Below, in pieces: positions 46,117 to 57,913 of a stretch of 64,000 nt of DNA. Source of the stretch: Polytrichum commune (lineage: Eukaryota > Streptophyta > Polytrichopsida > Polytrichales > Polytrichaceae); contig OX485808.1 of NCBI GenBank assembly GCA_950295325.1, positions 30,338,527 to 30,402,526 of the forward strand. The letters are read 5' to 3'. A program made the translations under genes and the position numbers. A model generated the notes under the pieces. It had not been told where the DNA came from and ran no database searches. It worked only from the letters and a program-made list of their open reading frames with translations. Numbering within the stretch: position 1 is the stretch's first letter; every line of letters starts with the position of its first letter.

Positions 46117-47475
46117 TAGGCTCTGCATCCCTTGACCTTAATACTGACTTGTATATTTTACATTTGCAGATGGAATCTACAAAAAGACCCGCTATTGATA
46201 TATTCGCAGAGCTTCTCCATCCTCCGCTTCCAGACGCCATCAAAGATATCAGCCACAACGACCATTACAAGCCACGCGATGACATTGTAGATAACTGGAC
46301 AATTATTATAGAAAAATATGAAAATGAAATATTTGTCCTTAGATTTGCCTATCAAATAAAAGCAGATATAGATGAATCCGAGAAGTGGATCAAGGTTAAA
46401 ACTTGGACAGGAGAGTGTGCGGTAGCCCAAGGTGATTATGTTGTCATTGACCTTGAAAATAAAAATGATAGGATCACATTCATTTTGCACGAGTTGTACC
46501 ATCCGTTCAACAAAAATGAATGTGAGAATGCCAACCCAGATGCGTCTTGATTCAATCTACAGAATAAATTCCAAGACTATGCATGCAATGCACCCAGGAC
46601 AGGTAAACGGCTTGGACGTCTCTTGAACAATGTGACAAGAGTAAATGAGGCATTACTGGAAGCCAAGAAAGGAAAGGAGAAGAAAAAACTAGTTCTTGAA
46701 CGACCTAAACGTGTTCTTAAACACGTGCCAGAAGCCTCCAGACCCTCACAGAGTGGAGCATCAAGAGGGAGCAAGCAGGCCAGTAAACGCTCCCACTCAC
46801 AGATGGAGTCGTCTGGGCTAACAGAGGGTCCAGATGTGAGCTCTACTCTTACTGTTGCACCACTCCTGAAGAAAGGACAACGCCCTGACGCCGAACTTTT
46901 TACAAAAAAATTCCAAGAGTTCGACGAGAAGACAAAGGGCTACTGGCCATTTGGCAAGTATTTTACGTTTGATGTGGATGTCTACAAATGCCACAAGGGG
47001 ACGGAGAGTATGAATACTCATGCCAAAAAAAAGACCGGGGTGTGGTGGCAAATGAATAACATTATGAACAACCCCAAATTTGATAGGCAAACGATATGTG
47101 TGACACCAAAGGATCATGTGGTTAAAGTCACAGCGCAAAATTGGCCAATTCTCAAAGATGGAGAGTTCTACATAGTCGACGGCTAACATAGTGTGATGGC
47201 TGCAAAAACTCTCCTCGAGGACGATGAGTGGAAGAGCCCTTTGAAAGAGACAATCCGATACTGGAAGACATTCGTCGTCCATTCCAAAGACTCAAACCAG
47301 CTCATCGCAATATCTGCCTTCATGAACTAAGGGAATAAAGTGAGGCAGTTCGAGGCTTCATGGGCAGCCAACATCGTGGCTGGAAGGACCTTGTAGGTGG
47401 AGCACGATTATCCCCCAAAAGAGAGGGAGAATGCAGTCATCAAGAATCCCAAATGGCAGGTATGTCTCAGTATAA

Positions 47476-47499
47476 TTTTATGGACGCACGTTCGTAAAC
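47476..47499. repeat. Element-2 palindrome in the intron between exons A and B
   Basis: A copy with two changed arm bases (ATGGACG and TTCGTAAAC) inside intron 47460-47575, the intron that carries four family-A copies in element 1. Confidence 0.75.
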
Positions 47500-48959
47500 C
47501 TCTTCCTTCTCCTTCCAATTCTTTAATTCCTTCAATTTAAACTCTGTTGATTTCTTGTAATACATGGCTTTGCAGACATTCAGCAATGACATCTTGACAA
47601 AGTTCTCCAGCATTGACTTGAAGACAAACGGCATGAAGATGGTGCATGAGCTGAAGGGGGAACTTAAGCTCATCACTGCCACAGAAGAGACATGGGCAAT
47701 TTGGTTGCGCCTATTCGATGCCATAACAACGGAGACCTTATCAATCCGGATGCAGAGAACACGTACAAGAGCGACTCGAAGGTTAAGGTGCCACCTATCC
47801 TGAGAGAGTTCTTTCGTCCCCTCCAAGGATTGCTCGACTCCGAGCTGTACAAAGCGGCACAACACATCCTATTGGAGACTCCGAGGAGGACACTGCCCTA
47901 CTCCAAAATCTTCTTGAAGCGGCCGAAGCACATGAAGCCTTCTACGTACCACATTAAGGAATGGTGCGAATACAAGAAGAAGAAGACCATGGCTATAAGG
48001 GAGATAAGCAAGCTGCTGCCCTCCCACAACCTCACTAATACAGATGGTGAGATAATGTGGGAAAACTGGAGGACGCTCAAGGAGGAGTATCATATCAATG
48101 GGGTCTCCATGCGATCATTGATAAGAGACGCATCTCCCTTCTTAGCCCAAAGATCTAGGAGGAACGAGAGAAAGGGTCTATCGACGAAAGAGAGACGGCC
48201 GGCGTTGTACGTTCATTTCATTGACAAAAATAAAATAAAATAAAAAATAAAAAATAAAAAATCGGAGGGGTCGTAAGATTTTGCATTGTGACAACGGCCT
48301 TGAAGTTTGGCACATGTGACACCCATGCTTCAAGAGCCTCTGTGAGAGATGACCCCCGGGGTTGTCCGTTCGCAATATTTGATTTCCGTGCATTTCCCGG
48401 ATCTTGGAGACAAAACTTTGGCGGGACCGCTTTCTATGACAACTTCTTCAAGGCCTTCAAGAGCTATCGGTCGCCTGCCCTCTTCGAGCCAAATGTGTGG
48501 CTCTGGATCGTAGATCAAGAGAGGTCTGCATCGGTCGTCCAGCTGTACACATCGACGATGAACCTCCAATACGATCTTTACCACAGTACATACATCCTGC
48601 GAAGACGGAAGGGATTAGTGTTATTGAAGAGGCAAGAGGGGTGAAGCAGGTCGGGGCTTTGGTACTTTATTTCTTGACACACAAGTCTTCACCAAGTGGG
48701 CGGATGCCTATCAAAGCGCAGAACGTGTTCAAGAAAATATACTAGTTGCCACCACCACACCCCAAGGAGCTTGTCGCGGAGACTATATATGCAATCTACC
48801 CGGCGTACGAGCTCCGAATGGATTTTTATATTGGAGTCTTGAAGGCTGTGACTGTGATGAGTGAAACAGTTTACAACGTCTTCGGAGGCACCAAATTGTT
48901 TATGCGGCATTCGTAAGTACGTGTATGCACCTCTTTCCATGGTTCATCTGAATTGAACC

Positions 48960-49029
48960 TTACGGCCGCGCGTCCGTAACATTGCCCAACAAATCTGCAG
49001 TGCAAATTTACAGCCGCGCGTCTGTAAAT
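48960..49029. repeat. Two element-2 palindromes in the intron between exons B and C
   Basis: Copies at about 48960-48980 and 49006-49029 with GGCCGCGCGTCC and AGCCGCGCGTCT cores. They lie inside intron 48913-49108, the equivalent of 4474-4684 in element 1. Confidence 0.8.
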
Positions 49030-50439
49030 TACACTGCTTCATGTTTATATTTGTCCTGATACTTGCTTGCAACAATGGAATGACTATAATTTCCTTGTTT
49101 TGGTGCAGATGCTTGGGTTGCAGGTAAATTCGTTTGTGGAGGCTCGCGACATGGATGAGGCGAATACTCATAGGGTTCTTGCCTCCAAAATGGATGTCAA
49201 AGACATCATTGATGTCTTAACCCCCCATCTTGTGGTGCCTCTTGCCTCAAGAGAAGCGGGAACTCCTGCGACGGAGTGGGACAGTGACAGAGACCAAGAT
49301 CCCGTCTCCCCAAGAGAGCAGCCCGCCAGACAAGATCACGTACCCGGCCTTGTTCGTGATCTTGTTCATCCACATCAATTTCTCTTGGACGAAGGCCACA
49401 TGGATACAGAGGAGGCGCATGAAGACTTCACTCCAATAAGGGTCCATCCTACCCCTATTCCCTCACCCTTTGGGACTCCCACTTCTCGAGTTGGGTTTCC
49501 TTCCACTGCGGGTCCATCACGTGTTGCTAGGCTTATGGCAGAGAAGGATGTGGACGTTGCGACAGAAACCGGATGCACAGCCTCATCTGGAGGGGGCTCT
49601 GAACAGGAAGAGCTACTACCTATGGAGGGTAGAGATGTGCTAGAGTTGATTTTGAGGCCGGATATCGCCTCATACCGTGAGAGTCGTCGACAGAGGAAGA
49701 AGACTCCTTACAACGAGTACCCTGAAGGCGCCGTCTTGGAACTCTCGGATGAAGATGAGTATGAGGTTAGGATGTACAATGCCATCTCTGCGTTGCCTTC
49801 TGAACCTGGCAAGGTGAAGAAAGAGCCGATGTTTGTGGCCGAATTGGACGAGAAACTGGAGAAGAGAATGAAGGAAGAGCTTGACCAACGGCTTCGAGAA
49901 GCTAACGAGGAGCACGCCAAAAAGATGGCCGCCATCCAAGCTGAGATGGAGGAGGCTAGGTTGGAGTCTGCTCGAAGGCACGCCGATCTCATGGCTCAAA
50001 ATCAACAATTCTTGGCCCAAAGCCAACAATTTATGAGCCTCATGCAGAGCTTGCAAGCAAGACTCCCAGTAATGTATGCAACTCCCGATGTCGGCATGTC
50101 GATGCCTCCCACTCTCATGCGGCCTCCTTCTAGTAGCCATACGGTGTACATACCTGAGCATGCTTATCCAGCCCCCGCGTTGTATGTCCTGCCCTCTCCC
50201 CAGGTTGTCGCCACCCCAGAGCCCTCCTCTCATACGATACGAGAGGAGGAGAGACATGCACGTTGTACGGCAGGTGCCCACGAGAGAGGCGCCATTGAAG
50301 ACAACACAACCATTGGCAGCCAAGAAGATGAACATATGCGGGGCAGCCAAGACGCCACATATGAGGATCAACCTTATGTCGATACCCAGGGGTCGCAAGC
50401 GGCTGGAGACGCCTTGGTGGTGGAGGATAGCTTGCACAA

Positions 50440-50574
50440 TTTTGCGGACGCGCGTCCGGAACTTGTGCCCACGATGGGGCCTGGTGAGGGAGGCACTGCT
50501 GGCAAGGGCCTTGCCGCTGAAGAGGTAATCCACCTTTGAGCTTGCCTCCCACGTTACGGCCGCGCGTCCGAAAC
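50440..50574. repeat. Element-2 palindromes at the end of exon C and in the last intron
   Basis: 50440-50463 lies in the open frame of exon C and encodes part of NFADARPE. 50553-50574 lies just inside the following intron. The same exon-plus-intron pairing occurs in element 1 (3255 and 2951). Confidence 0.8.
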
Positions 50575-51493
50575 TTCCTTGTCTGCCAACTTCGTGGCGT
50601 GTGTATATTGTCGAGTTCGATGCTCGACTTCGCCCGGCGGGTGGATGCAATTTTGCCAGCATAGATTCAATTAGTTTTAGGGGAGACCTTTTGTGACAAT
50701 GTAAATTATTCGTGAAATGTATTAAACCAAGCACATTAATACAAATTTTTTAAACTGGGTAGTTTGTATTCTTTTTGCCTTATATTTGTTTGTTGAGTTT
50801 GTGCATGCTTGTCAATTGGTTTTCCTGGGTAGTACCATTCACCTAGATAGTATGTTCCATCACAGGGTCCGTCGGAGATATGTCGCAACCCCGCTGAAAG
50901 ACCAAGCCGGCCCATGAGGAAACCGTTCATAATATTTGACCTCAGTGGGGTGCTTTGTCATTCCATGCATATTTCCAATAGTGCGTCGAAGGGTCCCTTC
51001 CGTAGTCCACAAGACATGGATTACGGCGGACAGTTCGATATTCTCATTAACAAGAAGGTTGTACGGGCCCGGCCGGGGTTGAGGTGCTTCCTTCGTGAGG
51101 TCCTTGGCTTGGCCCATGTCATCATCTGGAGCTCTATGCTCATGGACAACACGAAGGCCATCGTCGGTTTCCTTTTCCGAGAACTCGCAATGCCATGCTT
51201 GCTTCTCGGTCAAGAACACTGCAATGACCTTTATGACCGTAGTGGCAACATTGTACCCAAGGTCGGAGGAGGCCGAGGGCCTCAATTCCTAAAGGTACTG
51301 AGGAAGAACCTCTAGGTGGGCGTCCCTATGTTGGAGGGGGTGCCCCACGGTTGTTGGCCCACCCCGGAGAACATGCTCCTCATTGACGACATCCCGGCAA
51401 AGAGTATTCTCAATCCCCCGGGCAGTTGCATATTCCCGGATCCTTGGGAGAGTGATAGAAATGACAACTTTCTAGAGAATGAACTAGGACCCT

Positions 51494-52886
51494 TGTGAGG
51501 CCAAACCCACCACCCTTAAGCGTCCTAGTCCGGGTGATAGCTTTGAGAATCACATGCACTCCATAGAAACTTGTGGTAGCGTGAAATGTAACTTCCATCT
51601 CATTGGGCACCCACCTTACTTAAAGTCGTGTCATTTTATTAATGCTAGCCTCATGAATGGGTGGAGCGTTGGCCTTCTCAAGGGTCCAACCTTCGGCCTT
51701 CGCTACACATGCCCTTAAGGATATTCTTCTTGAAACCCTAACTTTGGCCAAGGCTTTCTCATTAGTGATCTTAGCCTCCGTGAGGCTATGGCTTGTAGAC
51801 TCCATGTGGCAATTAAGTTTCTAATGTATTAATCCCCCATTGTCAACCCAAGGCCATTCTCTTTGTGTGGAACCACACAACCCACCCTGGTACTTCACAT
51901 CAAGCTTAGCACTTCAATTTATTCCATAACAAAGACACAAGTGTTAAAAAACACTCTTCCCTATTCTATTGCCATCTCACCCCCTTGGACCATTGCTTAA
52001 CTACCACCCTAGTCTAAGGTATGTAAACCCGCTAATAAATCCCAGCTCCTTCAAACCTTAGTCGGCAGTAGCTAATACATCCCAGCTCCAGTTGGCTGCG
52101 GCAGTGGCTGGTACATCCCAGCTCCAGTTAGCTGCGGCAGTGCTAATACATCCCAGTTCCAGTAGCTGCGGCAGTGCTAATACATCCCAGCTCCAGTAGC
52201 TGCAGCAGTGCTAATACATCCCAGCCCAGTTAGTTGTGGCAGTGCTAATAAATCCCAGTTCCTTCAATCATAGTCTACTTAATCTCTAACAAACCCCCCT
52301 AACTAATTAATCTAACCAAGCCTTACTAATCCTAATAAACTATTAACTAATTCCCACCTTAATCAACTATATTCCTAAGTTCCCCCTAATCAAAATATTT
52401 TCTACCACACTACAACACACACGCACACACCCACACTCACACACCACACTCACACACATGAGAGAGGAGTGAAGAAGTGAACAAAAGAGAGAGAGAGAAG
52501 ATTGAGAGTGAGGAAGATAAAGGGTGAGGGGATGAGAGAGGTGAGCTCACCCCCAAGCCCTCAAGCTCCTGGATCCTCTCCTACTTAGTAGGCTCTTATC
52601 CTATCCACTAAGCTCTCAACTCCTAAACTAACAAGATGGATCCTAATTCAAACATTTAACCCAAAGGCTCTTCCTCTTGCCTCCTCAAACACTACTCCTC
52701 TAATCAAACACTCCCTAATGTCACTAAGCTTCTAATTAACCACACAAAATAGGCTTAAGGCCTAAAACATAAACCACACCAAGCCTCACTCTTTTTATAC
52801 TTTTGATTGTTTTAATAACACTCCAAATGCGATTCTAAATAAATTCTAAACATAAAACAAATATGAGCAACCATTTTGGGCTCATA
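51494..52886. mobile_element. Solo LTR inserted in the phosphatase exon of element 2
   Basis: 1,393 bp, TGTGAGGCC...GGCTCATA, flanked by ACCCT on both sides (51489-51493 and 52887-52891). Excising it with one ACCCT restores an open frame that matches the C-terminus of element 1 exon D. The first 40 bp and the end resemble the 1,828-bp Ty3 LTR, so it is a related family. It contains about six copies of a repeat with GCTAATACATCCCAGCTCC and GCTGCGGCAGT (52060-52260). Confidence 0.93.
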
Positions 52887-53119
52887 ACCCTACATTAGGA
52901 GGCTTGCCTATCACCCCGGAAGTGTCCCGGATTTTGTCCTCTCCAACCCCATTGGCAATAGGCCTCTAGGCCCAAGAGATGAGGAATTTAGGAGGTTGTA
53001 CGGCTATGCCAAACTCAATAAATTAATATGAGAACTAATTTTTGGGTTTGTACTTGGACTCTCCATGTTTATATCTAACATTTCTCCCCTTATTTTGTAA
53101 ATGTATTTTTGTGTCTTAG

Positions 53120-54004
53120 TTGCCTCACCAAGCATCCCAAAGTCTCGTCAATGGCATGTGTGCATCTAAGCCGGGCCCCAGCTCCCCTTCCATTGGTGTG
53201 ACCGACATTTCAATGCCTTCACTATTTCAATTTTCAGTCGTTGATGCCGCCTCTGCTGTTGATTACTCCAAAGACTCGGGGTTTGAAGACGGAGTTGTCG
53301 ATAGCACTCCTCCAAAGGTTGCAAAACTCAATTACGCTCCATCTCCATCTCCATCTCCCCTCCGCAATGAGAAGCACGTTCGAAACCCGCGGTCGACTAG
53401 ACGCCTTTGTATGGATGAACCCCAAATTGATGTCCTGGCGTTTACGAACGTCCCTGTTGTCCTTGTGTCCCCCCTCAATGTCCCAGAAGGTCAAACCACC
53501 GCCCCGCAGGCCAAGGTGCCCAATTATTAGCATTCTCAAGTTTTTTCTTCATGATTTTCGTGTATTAGTGTATTTCATATTCTTGGGTTTTTCGGACTTC
53601 CATCCGTAACTTATACTAACCCACGTCATTATATGTATTTATGGTCATTGTTTCATACCCCAATATACATGAATGTGGGCCGTTCATCCTCGACTTCGTC
53701 ATTGGATAGGCGAACACTGAAGATTGCTTCTTGCGAGTCTGATCGTTGTTTGGCCCTACGGAAGAGTGCAAGACGTTTGGTTTCCCAAACGCATTCGTAT
53801 TCCACTTATTCGGTAGGGGGTCGGCAAATATGGGCAAATGGCACATATTCGGGGTCGAGAAATAAACAAGGTTACAGCCGCGGACCCGAGATCTTTAGAG
53901 CCATGGAGGCCATGAAAGCAAAAGACCGTGAAACGGCAGTAAATGCTAATAATAGTATTGCAAAAACAAAAGTACTGAGTCGTAATCATGATCCGAACGT
54001 ATAG
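53120..54004 (+). pseudogene. Small conserved two-exon gene, element 2 copy
   Basis: Exon 1 runs to 53515 and ends GCCAAG|GTGCCC. It contains VVDAAS, DYSK and GVVDSTPPK. A possible ATG is at 53156; alternatively, a CTTAG acceptor at 53119 would make this an internal exon. Exon 2 ends at 54004 and contains GYSRGPEIFR plus a Lys/Ala helix. Motifs and donor match 767-1568. I could not find an AG acceptor at the expected place for exon 2, so splicing may be lost. The intron has a decayed family-B palindrome near 53590. Confidence 0.6.
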
Positions 54005-54284
54005 GCTATATTAACATACATGTAGTTGTGGAATTATGTTTCTAGGACTTTGGCCTAATATTGGATATTCCACTTGCATTTTGTACTTCAACCCTATTCA
54101 ATAAATATGATATTGATTTTCCATATGCAAATGTTTTCATATATCCCATTTTCTTATTTTTATGTGTAGTTCCATGCATTTGAGTCTCTTATTTGTTTCC
54201 AAAATTGGGAACATAGCATATTTTTAGTGTTTTCCTTCCTACAAATGTGAAAGCCACGTCCTTAAATAGTCTCAAAATCAACAA

Positions 54285-54316
54285 AAAGTCTCCAATTACC
54301 GAATATAGTGTTACCA
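54285..54316 (-). repeat. Right TIR of element 2 with ACCA target duplication
   Basis: 28-bp repeat ending CGAATATAGTGTT, then ACCA. Confidence 0.87.
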
Positions 54317-55918
54317 TAAACTAGCATGCGGTCATAACACCTAAAGGTTATACACTAAAAGTCATATAATTTTGATTGAGGACATATCTATCTTAACAAC
54401 CATAACATGATGTGAACTTGAATCAATGTCCACAAGTCTGGGGGGGGGGGGGGGGCACTAGCGGTATTTCAAAAACGACGTGCGATAAAATATAGGGTAT
54501 TTAACATTCATTGGAGGTAAAATTTTGAATAATTCTATGTAAAATATAAGGGGCGAATTAATGTGGAAAAAAATTATGAAAAAAATACTATGCAATATAA
54601 GATGTGTAAGGGACCACATTTTGATTCATCAAAGAAGATGGAGGGCTCAATTTTATTCCATGAAGGTTTCTCTTCATTAAGGATACTTTGAACTTATTTA
54701 TGTTTAAATGTTGACGGGAAGGGGTATATTTGAGACAATATTTGATGTTTGAAATTCTTTTGTAAATATTGTACGTACTCTTGCTATCTTGCTAATGTTG
54801 GATAGTTGTGTTTCTTAGCACATTAAATTTTAATATTACACTCTACTTGCATTCTCCATTACAATTGTGTTGGTGTAATTCATGTCTATTATGTTTTCTT
54901 CTTGCCATACCACAACAATGTAATTCCGTTGTTAAAATGCCATTTCACAATGCACCAACCTCCCCCCCCCCCCCCTCTCAGCTGAAAAATTGTAGGCTAT
55001 TAGTAAGAAAAATAGGGCATTTAATATTGAATGCATTTTAGATTTTTAATTACTAATAGGATATTAAAATTTTAAGCTCGGTAGAATTTTTTTCTACTTT
55101 AAGGACTCCTAATATTCTAATTCACAAAGATAATACCCCCTTGAAAATAAGTGGTTATCGCATGTCTCTCCAAAATTTTACTATGAGTGCCCTACCACCC
55201 CCCCGCCAGGTCCACAAATTTGCTTCACAAATTTTTTGTTTGGTAGCCTTATGTGGTGCTTTTGGGCACCCCCCAAGGAGGGAGCCTAAAAGTATCGCAC
55301 AAGCCTTTCAATGAGGGTGCCCAAGCCGAACCTGGATGTTATGATATTTTATAAGTGCTTCGGTTTGTCGAGGAATTTGGCAATCATGTCGTATCATTTT
55401 GGTAGGTTAAACCTAGATCTTAAGTACCCAAGGTAATTTATCTAAGCTACATCAATTTTCTTAACTTAATGCCTAGTCTATCCTAGTCTACGCGCAGACT
55501 CACCAACCTTGAAATCAAGGCAACCTAATCCTAATGTATGAACTAACCTAGCCTACACATTTTGTGTGTGGCTTTTAGTTATTTTTCGCTCGAGTTGACG
55601 GAATAACGAGTGGACTTGCTTAATCAATTGGGCCATATTTAATTCCTTACCTTTTATGAATTAAATTCTCTAAACGGAGGAACCGTAATTAAGTCCCACA
55701 TTCTCAACCTTCATTCTTGGTTTATGATTGATTAAATCAGGGGTTGTACAAATTTTATTCGTTGTTAATTAATTTAACACGGTTTGACCATGAAAATTCA
55801 ACTTGATGGGACCGGAAAATAAGGCAACTTGTGTGTTCAACCTATTACATAATCTTCAAGAGTTGGGGCTTTCACCTCCGACTATTGGGGCCAAGAACAT
55901 GATGGTGGTTTCGTACAT
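54317..55918. other. Unassigned intergenic DNA with homopolymer tracts
   Basis: It has a run of about 17 G near 54440 and a run of about 15 C near 54962. No gene recognised. Confidence 0.5.
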
Positions 55919-55921
55919 TAT

Positions 55922-56869
55922 TACCGTAGTTTAATAGCAGGTTCGGCACAAACTAATTCTAAAAATAGATGCCTAAAATTTTGGAATATTATTGGCATTT
56001 TTTGCCGAATATAAAATTAATTATTTTTCAAAATTACCTAAAAGTAAGAAATTTTTACTTCTCACTAGAGTTTTACTTATAGTGGAAGCATATGTGAATT
56101 TTGAAGGAGAGAAGGTGCTCCTTTTGTAATCAAGCTCACTTACATTAGTCCACAAAGAATATGGGTTAAGAAGTAGCAACACTCTAGGCGAGGCTTTTCA
56201 AATGTGTTGTACACAAATTTTTGGAGTCCAATTGAGCATAGAAGATGAAGTTTTATAGAATTTTGTCCAACTAACAAAAGCTGAGAAATCAATCCTTCTT
56301 CCACCTCCAACAAGTTTTGTGTCAAAATAAGTCTTTATGCAAAAGATATGGACAAAACATTGCAGCCGTGTAAAGATCAAAAAATTAAAATGCGTTCATA
56401 ACAGTTTTTTGGAGCTCATTTGTGCATAGAAGATCAACTTTTTTGGAATTTTGTTGGTCTAAGAAAAGTTTACTAATCAAGTAATATTTCACCTCCAACA
56501 AATTTTATGTCATTTGAAGACTCTATGCAAAAGTTATGCGTGTTATAAAAATGACGTCTAACTAGGTGCTTCACCTCAAAGTTTACATATCCCATATGCA
56601 TTGTTGAACACAATTCCACACTACTTGCATAAAGCACAGAGCATTCTCAACTCTTCACTCACATCTTACTTGTCATTCAATGCAAGAGAGATGTACAAGA
56701 TATAAGTTGAAATAGAAAATTAAAAATGAATGTAAGCCGAATTTTTAAAAATTAAAAGAGAAAATTGCCGAAAATATGAATATACTATTTTTAGGTGCCG
56801 AACCTACTTTTTGAACTTTAATTAAATATTAGGCAGCAAGTTGCCCAACCTGCTAGTAAACTACGGTAC
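55922..56869. mobile_element. Possible inverted-repeat DNA element, about 0.95 kb
   Basis: The left end reads TACCGTAGTTTAATAGCAGG. The right end, reversed, reads TACCGTAGTTTACTAGCAGG. Similar GCCGAA-containing sequence follows inside both ends. A TA duplication is possible but cannot be told from the repeat itself. No transposase; short internal frames look random. Confidence 0.5.
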
Positions 56870-57913
56870 TCCCATCTTACCACCTACGACACGTAGAGTA
56901 GTCATACCGGAGATCAACCCGACTTCATCACACACGAATGAAGTATGAATAGAAAACCCACTACTTCAATACTTATACGAGAAATTGCACATACATAAGA
57001 GTTGGAGCCTCCCTTCGACGGCTAGGTAGATGCAAACCCCCTAGCCTTACATGGATATTTGAGTTGGGTAACGATTTTACTTTTGATGTGTTCCCTCCAC
57101 TCTTAAATTGAAGAATGTAGGATTAAAGAATTTACCGGTTGACTTCCATCTTGGTTTGGCAATGATTAGTACGGAACGTCTACTCCAAGCAACGAACGTC
57201 AACCCCCACTTCAACTCTCGGCCACCCGCGATATCTACTTGTTCATTTCCACCTTGAATGCACGAACTTCTTCTTAATTGGATGAATGAAGAGTCCATAC
57301 ATTCCTCAAATATCGAATATTAACTTAGTTGTAAGAACAACTTCGTAGATGGGTATCCAAGTGGCGATATGCCTTCTTGTGCCTAGACCTTTATTTATCC
57401 ATTAAACATTCATTTAAGTAATTATTTATTTATTAGAAAATAAAAAATTCACAAGAAAACATATTGAAAAAAATGCAACTTAAACATTCAATGGTTTTGG
57501 AAAACCGGCCTTGGCGACTCTAAGGCAGTTGACACCCTTCCATTTAAATACCTACAACTTTTATTTACAAGCTTTAATTGAAATAAATTTTGGTTTTTTG
57601 AGAAGCTAACAACAAGACCTAGAACTCCCTTAAATATCAAAGCAACAACATATTTTTCTTTAAGATATAAGCCTACAAAATCAATACTTACAAATTTGAA
57701 GGCAACTAAGACACCTTCATTCAAATATTAATAACATTTATTCATTAGTTTTGATTTCAACAATATTATATTTTCTAAAAACCTCAAAACAAGATCTACA
57801 ACTCTTCTAAAAATTCAAGCAACTACATATTTTTTCTTATGAATATGAACTTATAAAGTCAGTGCTCGTAATTTAGGAGGTAGCTGAGATATCTTCATTC
57901 AAACACTCATAAC
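56870..57913. other. Unassigned intergenic DNA
   Basis: AT-rich. Two loosely similar stretches near 57510-57720 and 57725-57900 (shared phrases on T/A-rich background and CATTCAAA) suggest an old duplication. No gene recognised. Confidence 0.4.

Larger units (their letters stand above)
46170..53031 (+). pseudogene. ParB-like / methyltransferase-like / HAD-like fusion gene, element 2 (degenerate)
   Basis: Exons are A 46170-47459, B 47576-48912, C 49109-50524 and D 50866-51493 plus 52887-53031. Exon and domain order equal those of element 1. Exon A keeps YIVDG-HS with a TAA in place of the Gln codon. Exon B keeps NVFGGTK. Exon C is open (472 codons) with a strong Glu/Lys/Ala coiled coil. Exon D keeps DLSGVL, WSSM and LIDDIPAK. 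Defects are stops at 46548, 47184, 47328 and 47394 in exon A, several frameshifts in exon B (near 47720 and between 48200 and 48660), a TAG at 51313-51315 where element 1 has Trp, and a solo LTR splitting exon D. Most stops are one transition from a sense codon. Confidence 0.75.
35420..54312. mobile_element. Element 2: 18.9-kb relative of element 1, degenerate and nested
   Basis: The TIRs are 35420-35447 (AACATTATATTCG) and 54285-54312, 28 bp with two mismatches. The target duplication is ACCA (35416-35419 and 54313-54316). Gene content, relative order, opposite orientation of the two gene blocks, intron positions, central CCCTAAA block and palindrome placement all mirror element 1 in inverted orientation. 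Element 2 has a different palindrome family. Several genes are broken, and two foreign insertions (38054-38995 and 51494-52886) account for 2.3 kb of its extra length. Confidence 0.87.

Noticed and set aside
49670-50734. 354-codon minus-strand frame
   Set aside because: Shadow of exon C, whose coiled-coil composition and homology support the plus strand.
46170-53031. Stops repaired by RNA editing
   Set aside because: Editing that removes stop codons is known from plant organelles, and this is nuclear repeat DNA with frameshifts as well. Ordinary decay is simpler.
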